Below are positions 33,181 through 42,548 of a DNA stretch of 64,000 bases, piece by piece (positions within the stretch are counted from its first letter, which is position 1; the number at the start of each line of letters is the position of its first letter). The notes under the pieces are model-generated. The model had not been told where the DNA came from. It made no database searches and saw only the letters and a program-made list of their open reading frames with translations. Made by a program: the position numbers and the translations under genes. The stretch comes from Sphaerisporangium sp. TRM90804 (lineage in GTDB: Bacteria > Actinomycetota > Actinomycetes > Streptosporangiales > Streptosporangiaceae), in contig NZ_JARWAC010000009.1 in assembly GCF_029846175.1 (NCBI RefSeq), forward strand, positions 372,001 through 436,000, in the 5' to 3' direction.

Positions 33181-34622
33181 CGGCCGGCGAGGCCCGGGGC
33201 GCGCCGGACGGCGGCGCCCGCGCCGAAGGGCCCCACGCGCCCGGCACGGCCCGCGCGCCGCGGCCCCGCACGACGGGCTACGGGGCGTTCGCCCGGCGTC
33301 CCGGCGTGGTCCACCCCGAGTGGGACGGCCTGAAGGAGTGGATCGCGGCCGAGCTGGAGCTGGGACGCGACCGGTCCCTCGCCTACACCGACGTGGACGA
33401 CGAGACGCTGGTGCGCCAGCACTCCTCGCTGATGTCACCGCTGGTGTGGGACCTCGCGCACGTCGGCAACTACGAGGAGCTGTGGGTCCTGCGGGAGGCC
33501 GGCGGCATCGCGCCGCTGCGCCCGGAGATCGACACGCTGTACGACGCCTTCGCGCACCCGCGCGGCCGGCGCCCGGCGCTGCCGCTCCTGCCGCCCGACG
33601 AGGCCCGCCGCTACATCTCCGGCGTGCGCGGGCGCGTGCTGGACGTACTGGACGCGGCCGACCTGCGCGACCCGCACCCGCTGCGCTCGGGCGGGTTCGT
33701 CTTCGGCCTCGTCCTGCAGCACGAGCACCAGCACGACGAGACCATGCTGGCGACCCTGCAGCTCTCGGGCGAACCCGGGCTGGTGCCCGACGGGCCCCTG
33801 CCCCCCGGCCGGCCGTCCGGCGGCCGGGAGGTGCTCGTCCCCGGCGGCCCCTTCGTGGCCGGGACCGGCACCGACCCGTGGGCCTACGACAACGAGCGGC
33901 CCGCGCACCGCGTGGACCTGCCCGCGTACTGGATCGACCGGTACCCCGTGACCGCCGGGGCCTACATGGAGTTCGTCGACGACGGCGGATACGCCGACCC
34001 GCGCTGGTGGGACCCGCGCGGATGGCGCTGGCGGGCCGAGCACCGGGTGATGGCCCCGCTGTTCTGGACGCGGGACGCCGGCCGCTGGTGGCGCACCCGG
34101 TTCGGGCGCGCCGAGCCGGTGCCGCCGTCCGAACCCGTGCAGCACGTGAGCTGGTACGAGGCCGACGCCTACGCCCGCTGGGCGGGCAGGAGACTGCCCA
34201 GCGAGGCCGAGTGGGAGAAGGCCTGCGGCTGGGACCCGCGAGCGGAGCGGGCGCGCCGCTACCCGTGGGGGGACGACGGCCCCGGCGCGGAGCTGGCCAA
34301 CCTGGGGCACCGGGCGTCGCGACCGGCCCCGGTGGGCGCGTTCCCGGCCGGGGCGGCGGCCTGCGGGGCCGAGCAGATGATCGGGGACGTGTGGGAGTGG
34401 ACCGGTTCGCGGTTCCTGCCCTATCCGGGTTTCCGCAGCTTCCCCTACCGCGAGTACAGCGAGGTGTTCTTCGGCGGGGACTACCGGGTGCTGCGCGGCG
34501 GGTCGTGGGCGACGCACCCCACCGCGGCGCGCACCACGTTCCGCAACTGGGACCACCCGATCCGGCGGCAGATCTTCGCGGGGTTCCGCTGCGCCCGCGA
34601 CGCCGCGCGCGGGGAGGCGTAG
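33177..34622 (+). CDS. egtB: Hercynylcysteine sulfoxide synthase EgtB
   Basis: 481 residues. N-terminal DinB-like domain supplies the iron ligands: His95 in DLAHVGNYEE and His182/His186 in QHEHQHDET. The C-terminal half is a formylglycine-generating-enzyme-type (FGE-sulfatase) domain: VPGGPFVAGT, WIDRYPVTAGAYMEF, RLPSEAEWEKACGWDP, GDVWEWTGSRF, LRGGSWATHP and FRCARD. The iron enzyme joins gamma-glutamylcysteine to hercynine with oxygen. A Gly/Ala/Arg-rich N-terminal stretch of about 30 residues precedes the domain. ATGA overlap with egtA; egtC begins right after its stop. Confidence 0.95.
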   Translation: MTAGEARGAPDGGARAEGPHAPGTARAPRPRTTGYGAFARRPGVVHPEWDGLKEWIAAELELGRDRSLAYTDVDDETLVRQHSSLMSPLVWDLAHVGNYEELWVLREAGGIAPLRPEIDTLYDAFAHPRGRRPALPLLPPDEARRYISGVRGRVLDVLDAADLRDPHPLRSGGFVFGLVLQHEHQHDETMLATLQLSGEPGLVPDGPLPPGRPSGGREVLVPGGPFVAGTGTDPWAYDNERPAHRVDLPAYWIDRYPVTAGAYMEFVDDGGYADPRWWDPRGWRWRAEHRVMAPLFWTRDAGRWWRTRFGRAEPVPPSEPVQHVSWYEADAYARWAGRRLPSEAEWEKACGWDPRAERARRYPWGDDGPGAELANLGHRASRPAPVGAFPAGAAACGAEQMIGDVWEWTGSRFLPYPGFRSFPYREYSEVFFGGDYRVLRGGSWATHPTAARTTFRNWDHPIRRQIFAGFRCARDAARGEA

Positions 34623-35549
34623 ATGTGCCGCCACGCCGCGTGGCTGGGCGCGCCGCGCACCCTCGTGACGCTGCTGGGGGAGCCGCGCGGGCTGCTCGGC
34701 CAGTCCTACGCCCCGCGCCTGCAGCGCGGCGGCCGGGTCAACGCCGACGGGTTCGGCGCCGGCTGGTACGTCCCCGGGCGCCGCGCGCCGCTGCGGTACC
34801 GCCGGTCCGTCCCGATCTGGGCGGACGCGAACCTGCCGGGGATCGCGTCCGTCGCCCGGTCCGCCTGCCTGCTGGCGGCGGTGCGCTCGGCGACGCCGGG
34901 CATGCCGGTGGAGGAGTCGGCCACCGCGCCGTTCACCGACGGGCGGCGGCTGCTCAGCCACAACGGGCGGGTGGCGTTCAAGGCGGTGGAGCCGCTGCTG
35001 GACGGCCGCGTCCCCGAGAGCGCCTGCGACTCCGCCTGGCTGGCCGCCGCCGTCTTCGCCCGGCTGGCCGCCGGCGCGCCGCTCGGCGACGCGGTGGCCG
35101 ACGTCGTCGTGCGCGCCGGGACCGACGACCCCGGCGCCCGGCTCAACCTCCTGGTCGCGGACGGTCGCGGGCTCGCCGCCACCGCCTGGAACGAGACCCT
35201 CTTCCTGCACCTCGGCGAGTGGGGCGAGGACCACGACCCGAGCCCCGCCGAGGGGCACGGGGGCACGCCCTTCGCCGGCGAGCCGCCGGACGACGAGGAG
35301 AGCTGGACCAGGAACCACCACGCGAACCCCGCCGAGGGGCACGGGGACACGCCCTTCGCCGGCGAGCCGCCGGACGACGGGGCGGGCTGGAACGGGGACG
35401 GCGACATGAGTTCCGGCGAGCGGGGCGAGGGCGCACGCGGCACGCTGGTCGCCAGCGAGCCGCTGGACGACCGGCCGGGGTGGGACGCCGTCCCCGACCG
35501 GCACCTGGTCCTCGCCACACCCGCCGGCGTCCGCCTGCGCCCGCTCTGA
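34623..35549 (+). CDS. egtC: Gamma-glutamyl hercynylcysteine sulfoxide amidase EgtC, with repeat insert
   Basis: 308 residues against about 230-270 for the family. Ntn-hydrolase of the class II glutamine amidotransferase type: the nucleophile is Cys2 (MCRHAAWLG), with NADGFGAGWY, RSATPG and FSHNG-like LLSHNG motifs. It removes glutamate from the EgtB product. Residues about 200-272 are an insert made of two copies of a PAEGHG-TPFAGEPPDD unit spaced 28 residues; both resemble the genuine downstream segment TLVASEPLDDRPGW, so the tract seems to have grown from local duplication. ATG directly follows the egtB stop. Confidence 0.92.
   Translation: MCRHAAWLGAPRTLVTLLGEPRGLLGQSYAPRLQRGGRVNADGFGAGWYVPGRRAPLRYRRSVPIWADANLPGIASVARSACLLAAVRSATPGMPVEESATAPFTDGRRLLSHNGRVAFKAVEPLLDGRVPESACDSAWLAAAVFARLAAGAPLGDAVADVVVRAGTDDPGARLNLLVADGRGLAATAWNETLFLHLGEWGEDHDPSPAEGHGGTPFAGEPPDDEESWTRNHHANPAEGHGDTPFAGEPPDDGAGWNGDGDMSSGERGEGARGTLVASEPLDDRPGWDAVPDRHLVLATPAGVRLRPL
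35243..35379 (+). repeat. 84-bp period in-frame repeat inside egtC
   Basis: A 53-bp segment at 35243-35295 recurs almost unchanged at 35327-35379 (84 bp later, 28 codons, frame preserved). A third, diverged relative is the native coding sequence near 35447-35484. Confidence 0.85.
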
Positions 35550-35726
35550 CGGTCCCTCCGCCCGAGGCGACCACCCGCCGGCCCGCCGCCGGCCACCCTC
35601 ATCCACGACCGAGGACCGTCCACGATCCACCACCCGCCGGAGCCGGGGGCGGGCGGGGCAGACCGCCGACCCGAGCGCACGCGTGAACACACCGCTGCGA
35701 GACCACCGCCACACCAGGAGGCCCGC

Positions 35727-36797
35727 GTGTCCGTCACCCAGATTCCGCTGCCGTTCCTGTACACGGTCAACCACCTCGGCCCGGACCGCCTGCGCCAGGC
35801 ACTCGCGCAGGACGTCCGCACCGGCCTGACCTCGACGCCCAAGTGGCTGGCGTCCAAGTGGTTCTACGACGCCAGGGGCAGCGAGCTGTTCACGCAGATC
35901 ACCCGGCTGCCCGAGTACTACCCCACGCGGCGTGAGGCGGCGATCCTGCGCGAGCACGCCGCCGACATCGCCGCGCGGACCGGCGCGGAGACGCTGGTCG
36001 AGCTGGGCTCGGGCGTCAGCGAGAAGTCCGTCCTGCTCCTGGACGCGCTCGGCGCGGCCGGGACGCTCAAGACGTACTCGCCGGTGGACGTGGACGCGTC
36101 CACGCTGGACGCCGCCGCGCGGCAGATCGCGGCCGGCTATCCGGGGCTGGCCATCTGGGCGGTCTGCGCCGACTTCGAGCGGCACCTGGCCGTGCTGCCC
36201 CGCATCGGCAGGCGCCTGGTCGCCTTCCTCGGCGGCACCATCGGCAACCTGGACCAGGACGCCAGGACCGCCTTCCTGGAGGAGCTGCGCGCCGGCCTCG
36301 CCCCTGGCGACAGCGTGCTGATCGGCGCCGACCTGGTCAAGGACACCGGCCGGCTCGTCGCGGCCTACGACGACGCCGCCGGGGTGACGGCCGCCTTCAA
36401 CCGCAACGTGCTGAACGTGCTGAACCGCGAGCTGGGCGCGGACTTCATCCCCCAGGCGTTCGAGCACGTGGCGCTCTACGACGGCAAGCTGCACCGCATC
36501 GAGATGCGGCTGCGCGCCACCCGGCCGATGCGGGTGCGGTTCCGGGACCTCGACCTGTCGGTGTCGTTCCGGGCGGGCGAGGAGATGCGCACCGAGATCA
36601 GCGCGAAGTTCCACCGGTACCGGCTGGAGGGTGAACTGCTCAGGAGCGGCTTCGCCCTCAGCCGCTGGTACAGCGACCCGGGCCGGGACTTCGGCCTCGC
36701 GCTGGCGTACGTCCCCGAAAGACGGGGCGGCGACGCCGGCCGCCCGCGCGAGCCCCGCCCCCGCCGAGCCCCCGGGAACGGCGCCGACCCGGCGTGA
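35727..36797 (+). CDS. egtD: L-histidine N(alpha)-methyltransferase EgtD
   Basis: 356 residues, about 30 longer than usual because of a basic Pro/Arg-rich tail. Family motifs: WFYDARGSELFTQITRLPEYYPTRREAAIL, SAM-binding VELGSGVSEKSVLLLDAL, LGGTIGNLDQ, GADLVKDTGRLVAAYDDAAGVTAAFNRN. It trimethylates histidine to hercynine, the first ergothioneine step. AGGAGG precedes GTG 35727. The 177-bp gap after egtC holds no gene. No egtE gene for the final lyase step is present in the window. Confidence 0.95.
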   Translation: MSVTQIPLPFLYTVNHLGPDRLRQALAQDVRTGLTSTPKWLASKWFYDARGSELFTQITRLPEYYPTRREAAILREHAADIAARTGAETLVELGSGVSEKSVLLLDALGAAGTLKTYSPVDVDASTLDAAARQIAAGYPGLAIWAVCADFERHLAVLPRIGRRLVAFLGGTIGNLDQDARTAFLEELRAGLAPGDSVLIGADLVKDTGRLVAAYDDAAGVTAAFNRNVLNVLNRELGADFIPQAFEHVALYDGKLHRIEMRLRATRPMRVRFRDLDLSVSFRAGEEMRTEISAKFHRYRLEGELLRSGFALSRWYSDPGRDFGLALAYVPERRGGDAGRPREPRPRRAPGNGADPA

Positions 36798-36898
36798 CGA
36801 GGGCCGGTCGCGCGTGAACAGACAGGTCTGGCCGGGGCACGCGAACGCGCCGCGCGGGCCTGGGACACAGACGAGCCGGGGGCCACGAACGAGCCCGG

Positions 36899-36952
36899 GA
36901 CGCGGACAAGCCCGGTGACGCGGACAAGCCCGGTGACACGGACGAGCCCGGG
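36899..36952. repeat. 18-bp minisatellite after egtD
   Basis: Three tandem units (36899-36916, 36917-36934 identical, 36935-36952 diverged), with degenerate partial units upstream to about 36863. It sits in non-coding sequence downstream of egtD. In one frame it would encode a hexapeptide repeat, but no gene is convincing there. Confidence 0.75.
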
Positions 36953-37124
36953 AAACGGGCGGACCGGGGAACGGGCGGACCGGCCGGGGCGTGAAAGCCG
37001 GACGGATGCGAGGAGGGTGTACGAAGGCGAAGGGGCGGGATCCGATCGTCCGGGAGCTGACTCCACGCCTTCCCCTATACATCGGCGAAGACGGGATCTC
37101 GCATCGGCTGGTAGCACCTTATTC

Positions 37125-37702
37125 GTGATTCCGGTCTTTCGTTACGCCTCGCCCGAGCCGGACGGCGACTGGACGGCCGCCCCGGCCGGCTCCGTCCCGG
37201 GCGGGGCGAGCGTGCCGCCGTCCGTCTCGCGGACGCCCGCGAGCCGCTGGGCGAACGGGGCGGCCCGCGGATCCCGTTCACCGACGTTTCCGGGCCGCTG
37301 ACCGATCAACCCGGCGCACCGGGCTACCACGCACCGGCGCGCGAGGCACCTTCATCAGATGGACGCGCCGACCCACCCCCCGAGCCCCCCATCCCGTCCG
37401 CCGCGCCCGGCGGACGAGAGGGCGGCGAGGCCGCGCCGCCCGGTCTCGACCCCGTGCACCCGGTGCTGCCGCGCACGTCATGCGAGCAGGCGCCGCGTTT
37501 CGGCTCACGCGACCACGCGGGCTCACGCGACCACGAGGTGGTCGGCGCCCCGCCGCGACCATCGCTCTGCCGCACCCCCCCGGCACAAGGCCGCCGCTCC
37601 CTCCACGAGGGCCACCCCCTCCCCCGCGCGGCCCGCCGCCTGGCCGACCAGGCCGGCGTCCCCCACCCCTTGGAGGACACCCGAGCCCGGGAGGACCACT
37701 GA
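37125..37702 (+). pseudogene. Possible frameshifted gene remnant
   Basis: From GTG 37125 one frame reads protein-like (VIPVFRYASPEPDGDW) up to about 37230 and stops at 37301; a second frame becomes protein-like from about 37210 (EPLGERGGPRIPFTDVSGPLTDQPG) and stays open to a TGA at 37700-37702, without any ATG or GTG before 37454. High G/C third positions switch from one frame to the other, which suggests a frameshift in a former gene. I recognise no family. It may simply be GC-rich non-coding DNA. Confidence 0.25.
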
Positions 37703-38261
37703 CACAGGCCCGAACCCCCACCGGGCAACCCGCCGCACAACGGCGCCGCCCCGACCGCACCCCCTCCCGCCGACCCGGCGCCGGGGACGAACAGCGCGGC
37801 GGGCGCGAGGGAGCAGCCCTGGCGGCGCGGCCGCGAGGAGCGGCCACGCGGACGCCACCCACGCCGGCGCCCCCGCCCGCACGGCCAGAGGGGGCGGCTA
37901 CGTGGGCGCGGTGGAAGGGGGTGGTCATGTGGGCGAGGGGGGTGGCTGCGGCTTCGGGGGGGTGTGCATACATGGCCTCGGAGGGGCGTTTCGTATTTCG
38001 GGGGATTTGCGGCAAGGGCTTTATGCGGAACTCCTTGGCGTCCGGCTTGTTTCCACTAAGTGTTTCCCGACGTGTACCGATCGCTTTCCCGGGAGGGCGT
38101 AAACGGGTGCTGTCGACCCCGTTCTCGGCGGGTGGCGGCGGGGCGCGGAAGCCCAATGGAGCTAGGCATCTGTCTGAGATATATGCTTTGAGGAACAATG
38201 CGGCTTTTGTCGTTATAACTCACACCCGCGCACCGCATCAGTGAACGAGGAGGCCTCAAGG
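37703..38261. other. Gene-poor region upstream of the TPR regulator
   Basis: GC-rich sequence with Pro/Arg/Gly-coding open frames on both strands but no ribosome site or family resemblance. From about 37970 the DNA becomes AT-richer; TATAAC at 38214-38219 is a plausible -10 for the downstream gene, though no -35 at normal spacing is seen. Confidence 0.45.
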
Positions 38262-40421
38262 GTGTCGGCGCAGGAAAGACGGCTCTCGGCGATCGGAGAG
38301 GCCGCGGCAGAGGTCCTCCGCCACACCGACTACCACCTCGTCAGGGCCGAGGACGTGGCGGCGGCCGTACGGCTGTCCCGGGAGGGGCAGAGCGGGCGGC
38401 GCAGCGCGGTCTGGTTGTACAACGAGGTCAGGAGCCGGCGGGTCCTGGTCGCGCTCGCGCTGCACCACGCGTTTGTGGCCTTCACCGGACACGGCGCCGC
38501 GGACGAGCCGCCGGAGACGCCGGAGAGCCTCGTGGAGGCGCGCGACCTGGTGACCCAGGCGCTGCTCGTGGTGACCCGGTTCCACCGCGCCGAATCGTTC
38601 CTCACGCAGCAGGTGCAACTCGGCATCGGGGACATCGCCACCTCCGAGAAGCGCCAGTCCGCGCCGCAGGGGCCGCCGAGCTGGCCCGACAGCCCCATGG
38701 GCCGGGCCGCCTCCGCCGGGTGGGCGGGGCGGGTGGTCGCCTACGCCGACCATCTGGCCCCGGTCCTCACGGCGGCCGCCACCGCCGTGTGCCTGCCACC
38801 GCCCGGATGGGCGCGCGCCTGCGCCGAGAAACTGTCCGACCTGGCCTTCGACGCCCTCACCGACGACCCCGACGGGCCCGTCGACCGGCAGGCCGCCGCC
38901 CTGGGCGCCCACTGGTACGAGAGGCACCTGGTGCCGCTGGCCGGCACGTGGATCAACGACCTGGACGTGGCCGAACGGGGCCGGGACGTCGCGCGGCGCA
39001 CGGCGCCGGGCACCCGCGCCGAGTCGGGCGCGCAGGCCAACGTCCTGCGGTCCCTGCTGGACACCGGCGTCCTGCTGGAGCGGGCCGCCCGGGAGGCCGC
39101 GGAGCTGTCACGCCTGTTCTCCCTCCCCGAGGCCGGCGCGCACGCGGGCCCGCGCTCAGGGTGCGACGTGCAGAGCCGCCGGGGGCTGGCGCTGCTGCGG
39201 TACGGCGACCTGGACGCGGCGCGGCACGCGTTCGCCTCGGCCCTGGAGATCGCCGAGAGCCGCATCGGCCCGCTCGACGCCGCCGAGGCGGTCTCGTACG
39301 CGGCCCGGGCCCGGAACAACCTCGGCGAGGTCCTGGTGGAGGCAGGCCGCCCGGTGGAGGGCGCCCGGCTGATCGACCAGGCGCGCGCGGCGCGGGCCGA
39401 GGGCGCGGGCAAGGCCGCGGGCCTGTCGGCCTCGTGGCGCCGCTACACGCTGACCGCTCAGGCGGCGGCGCGGGCCGCCACCCGTGCCGGCCGGGTGGTG
39501 GAGGGCGTGCGGCTCGCGGAGGCCGTGGTCGTCGACCGCGAGGAGCGGCTCGGCGAGCTGGGCGACATCAACGTGGCGGCGGCCAGGGTCTCCCTGGGCG
39601 AGGCCCTGCTCGAAGCCGGGCAGCCGGTGGAGGCGCGCCACCTGCTGCAGGAGGCGGGCCGGCACCGCGCCGACCTGCTCCAGCCGATCGCCTACTGGCC
39701 CAACCACGACACGGTGCGCCTGGCCCAGACCGAGCTCGTCCTGCGCGACCCGGTCGCCGTGCTGCGTCTGCTGGAACGCTCTCCCGTGCTGGACGACTGG
39801 TTCGCCCGGCACGTCTCCTTCCGCCTGTGGGCCGAGGGCCGGGTGACGTACGCGCTGGCGACCGCCATGGGCGGCGACACCCGCACCGCGGTGGGCGCGC
39901 TGGAGGAGCTGTCCGGCCTGGTGTCGGCGGCCTCTCCCGACGGGCTGGTGCTGTCGGTGTGGCGGGCGCTGGCCGAGGCGCACCTGCTGGACGGGGACCC
40001 GGCGTCGGCCGTGGCCGTCCTGGGCAGGGTCCGGGCGGCCGAGCCCGCCGACGACGACCCCCCGGGCCGGGCGCGGACGCTGCTGCTGGGCGCCCGCTGC
40101 GCCGACGCCCAGGGCGACGGCGAGGCGGCGCGGCGGCACCGCGCCACGCTGGCCGGCCTCGGAGACAAGAGCCTGGACGCGGCCCACCCCCTCCTGCTGG
40201 AGGGCCGCTACGACGAGGCCGCCCGCCGGTTCGAGGCCGGCAGGTTCGACGGCCTGGAGGAGCTGCTCGCCCCCCTGCTGGACAGGACCCCGCTCCCCCA
40301 CGGCCGCCCCGCCCTGGGCGACGGCCATCCCCTGCTGTTCAAGTCCGTCACCCTGGCCGACCGCAGCGGCGCCGTCCACCTCCCTCCGGCCCCCCGCCAG
40401 GTCCTGTGGGAGGACGCCTGA
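38262..40421 (+). CDS. TetR-like DNA-binding protein with TPR-type repeats
   Basis: 719 residues from GTG 38262; GAGGAGG lies eight bases before it, inside an alternative start at 38241. Residues about 5-75 resemble a TetR-type helix-turn-helix (ERRLSAIGEAAAEVLRHTDYHLVRAEDVAAAVRLS, ...AVWLYNEVRSRRVLVALALHHAF). From about residue 290 onward the protein is helical repeats of TPR kind (RGLALLRYGDLDAARHAFASALEIAES, ...NLGEVLVEAGRPVEGARLIDQAR). No ATPase motif is present. It may be a large regulator that uses TPRs to bind a peptide or protein, but no target gene is apparent. Confidence 0.6.
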   Translation: MSAQERRLSAIGEAAAEVLRHTDYHLVRAEDVAAAVRLSREGQSGRRSAVWLYNEVRSRRVLVALALHHAFVAFTGHGAADEPPETPESLVEARDLVTQALLVVTRFHRAESFLTQQVQLGIGDIATSEKRQSAPQGPPSWPDSPMGRAASAGWAGRVVAYADHLAPVLTAAATAVCLPPPGWARACAEKLSDLAFDALTDDPDGPVDRQAAALGAHWYERHLVPLAGTWINDLDVAERGRDVARRTAPGTRAESGAQANVLRSLLDTGVLLERAAREAAELSRLFSLPEAGAHAGPRSGCDVQSRRGLALLRYGDLDAARHAFASALEIAESRIGPLDAAEAVSYAARARNNLGEVLVEAGRPVEGARLIDQARAARAEGAGKAAGLSASWRRYTLTAQAAARAATRAGRVVEGVRLAEAVVVDREERLGELGDINVAAARVSLGEALLEAGQPVEARHLLQEAGRHRADLLQPIAYWPNHDTVRLAQTELVLRDPVAVLRLLERSPVLDDWFARHVSFRLWAEGRVTYALATAMGGDTRTAVGALEELSGLVSAASPDGLVLSVWRALAEAHLLDGDPASAVAVLGRVRAAEPADDDPPGRARTLLLGARCADAQGDGEAARRHRATLAGLGDKSLDAAHPLLLEGRYDEAARRFEAGRFDGLEELLAPLLDRTPLPHGRPALGDGHPLLFKSVTLADRSGAVHLPPAPRQVLWEDA

Positions 40422-40608
40422 CACCCCCTTCCCGCGTCCCGCACGAGGCGCCCCCCGAGCGCCACCCCGGCACGCCACCGCCCCGCCGGACGTCAGGGCA
40501 AGCCGCACCCGCGCAACCGTGCGGCCCCGACCAGACACCCGGCTCCCCGCTACGGACGGACCCGGTGCGCGAGGCCCGCGCTTGGCGGGCGCCGTGGCCG
40601 GGTCCCGG

Positions 40609-41763
40609 TCACGAGGCGGGCTCCTCGGCTGCGGCGGGTGCGGGCGCCGGGTTTCGGGCTCGGTTGATGGCGGTGACGGCGGCGCCCGGGTCGTCCGCGT
40701 AGAAGCGCAGGACGCGGGCGGTGCCCTTCCGGCCGAGGGGGCGGGTCACGGTGACCGGTTCCGACAGCTCGACGACCACGTTGGTCTGCGAGGACACCGT
40801 CAGGGACATGGTGGTGCCGTCCAGTTCGAGCATGCCCTGGTGGTCGTGGCGCCAGTGCGCCCGGACGGCGGTGACCGTCGCCATCGGGACCCGCAGGTCG
40901 ATCAGGGCGCCCCAGCGCAGCCGCAGCTCACCCGGGCCGGCCACGTGGGGCCGGGTGAACCCGGCGGCGATCAGCGCCAGCACGAAGAGCACGGTGTACG
41001 CGTCCAGGACGAGCAGCACCAGGCGGACCGCCGGCCAGGGCAGCACCAGGTGCAGCACCCACGTCTCCAGGACGCAGGCCACCAGCAGGGCGGCCAGCAT
41101 GGGGGTCTGCTGGCGGGCGTAGCCGATCGGGACGGCGCCGTCGCGCACCCCGTGCCGCCGCCCGGCCAGCAGGTACCCGATGCTGGCCGTGGACTTCAGC
41201 TCGTGAGCCATCATGAGCAGGACGGGCTCGGGCACCAGCTCTCCCACCGCCGCCCGCGCCGCGGCCCGCGGCGCCAGCCCGCCGGCGCGGTGCCTGCGGT
41301 AGATGCGAGCGGCCAGGAACGCCTCGGCGACCACCAGCGCGAAGACCGCCACCTCGGCCGCCACGAGCGCCACCCACGGTATGGACACCCCCAGAACCAG
41401 GGACACGACGAGCAGGATCTCCGCCGGGAGCACCCCGTAGGCCACGCCGCGAAGCACCCGCTTCGCCCTGTCCTCACCGGCCCTCCGGAGCCCACCCGCC
41501 CCGTCATCGCTCACGCCCCGCAACGGGCTCGCTGCGTCATCCCCCACGCCCCTCAGGCCTCCAATGCCGTCGCCGCCGGCCTCCCGCCGCCGTCCCGCCC
41601 CGTTCCCGTCCGGGCCCCGGAGGCCGGGCGCCCCCTCATCGCTCACACCCCGGAGCGGGCTCGCTCCATCCTCACCGGCCTTCCGCGGCCGTCCCGCTCC
41701 GTTCTCGTCCGGGGTCGGGAGCCGCACCACCGCGTCCTTACCGGAGCCGCTGGGCCGGGTCAT
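40609..41763 (-). CDS. Membrane protein with repeat-rich N-terminal tail
   Basis: 384 residues. The first 95 are low-complexity (Gly, Asp, Arg) containing a 44-residue unit repeated about twice (ASPLRGVSD...GLRG). Four to five membrane helices follow (residues about 105-150 and 200-270), then a 100-residue cytoplasmic domain with several strands (VPMATVTAVRAHWRHD, NVVVELSEPVTVTRPLG). No known family. It starts in an ATGA overlap with the MerR gene, so its expression is tied to that regulator. Confidence 0.7.
   Translation of the reverse strand: MTRPSGSGKDAVVRLPTPDENGAGRPRKAGEDGASPLRGVSDEGAPGLRGPDGNGAGRRREAGGDGIGGLRGVGDDAASPLRGVSDDGAGGLRRAGEDRAKRVLRGVAYGVLPAEILLVVSLVLGVSIPWVALVAAEVAVFALVVAEAFLAARIYRRHRAGGLAPRAAARAAVGELVPEPVLLMMAHELKSTASIGYLLAGRRHGVRDGAVPIGYARQQTPMLAALLVACVLETWVLHLVLPWPAVRLVLLVLDAYTVLFVLALIAAGFTRPHVAGPGELRLRWGALIDLRVPMATVTAVRAHWRHDHQGMLELDGTTMSLTVSSQTNVVVELSEPVTVTRPLGRKGTARVLRFYADDPGAAVTAINRARNPAPAPAAAEEPAS
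41504..41720 (-). repeat. 132-bp in-frame repeat in the membrane protein tail
   Basis: The sequence beginning TCATCGCTCAC at 41504 recurs at 41636, 132 bp (44 codons) later, with moderate divergence and an intact frame. The second copy runs to about 41720. Confidence 0.65.
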
Positions 41764-42542
41764 GGGAGCCTCGCGGCGAGTTGGTCGATCGTCTGGCGGA
41801 CGACCTCGGCCTGGGCGGGGGCGAGGTCGTCCAGCAGGGGCACGCCCGCCGGGTCGGCGGCCGCCTGCGTCAGGCCGGGGGCGAGGACGGCGAGCAGGTC
41901 GTCCGGCAGGTAGGCGGCGAACGCGGCCGCCAGCGGGGCGACGCGGGGGTCGCCGGGGTCGGCCCCCGCCAGCTCGTCCAGCCTGCGGTAGAGGTCGTGG
42001 CCCTGGGCCATGACGGCCGGGTCGGCGGCCATGGGCGTCAGCGCGGCCATCAGGCGGCGCCGGTCCTCCTCGGTGGCCGTGGTGTCCATGAGGGCGAACA
42101 GCTCGCGGTCCCAGGCCGCGGCCGGCGACTTGCCGAGGTCGGTCGTGGAGGTGAAGACCGTCCCGAACAGCTCCGACAGCTCGGGGGAGACGACGTCGTC
42201 GGGCCTCAGCTCGGAGACGGCGGCCTTCTCCAGAAGCACCGCCAGGCGTTCCCTGCGCTCCCTGATCGCCCGCTCCTGACGGGCGAGGTCGGCGTCCAGT
42301 TCCAGCAGCACCTCGTGCAGGTCCCGGCCCATGTCGTCGGCCAGCACGTCGCGCACCTCGTCCAGGCTCAGCCCCAGCTCGGTGAGCCGGCGCACCCTGG
42401 CCAGCTCGACGGCGTCGCGCAGCGTGTACTCGCGGTATCCGTTGGCCCGGCGCGGTGGCTCGGGCAGCAGTCCCTGATGGTGGTAGTGGCGTACGGCACG
42501 GGTCGTCGTCCCCGCCATCGCCGCGATCTCTCCGATGCGCAT
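41760..42542 (-). CDS. MerR family transcriptional regulator
   Basis: 260 residues. N-terminal MerR domain is intact: MRIGEIAAMAGTTTRAVRHYHHQGLLPEPPR, ANGYREYTLRDAVELARVRRLTELGLSLDEV. A dimer helix and a roughly 150-residue C-terminal helical domain follow, as in drug- or stress-sensing TipA-like members. The promoter has the MerR-specific 19-bp spacer with a palindrome inside, so the gene is probably autoregulated. It likely controls the membrane protein encoded in the same transcript. Confidence 0.92.
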   Translation of the reverse strand: MRIGEIAAMAGTTTRAVRHYHHQGLLPEPPRRANGYREYTLRDAVELARVRRLTELGLSLDEVRDVLADDMGRDLHEVLLELDADLARQERAIRERRERLAVLLEKAAVSELRPDDVVSPELSELFGTVFTSTTDLGKSPAAAWDRELFALMDTTATEEDRRRLMAALTPMAADPAVMAQGHDLYRRLDELAGADPGDPRVAPLAAAFAAYLPDDLLAVLAPGLTQAAADPAGVPLLDDLAPAQAEVVRQTIDQLAARLP

Positions 42543-42548
42543 GCCTTC

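Noticed and set aside
33435-37082. A 1215-codon open frame on the minus strand
   Set aside because: Antisense to egtB, egtC and egtD, all with complete family motifs.
37480-38244. A 254-codon plus-strand frame upstream of the TPR regulator
   Set aside because: Pro/Arg-rich composition, no ribosome site, and it runs through an AT-rich promoter-like region.
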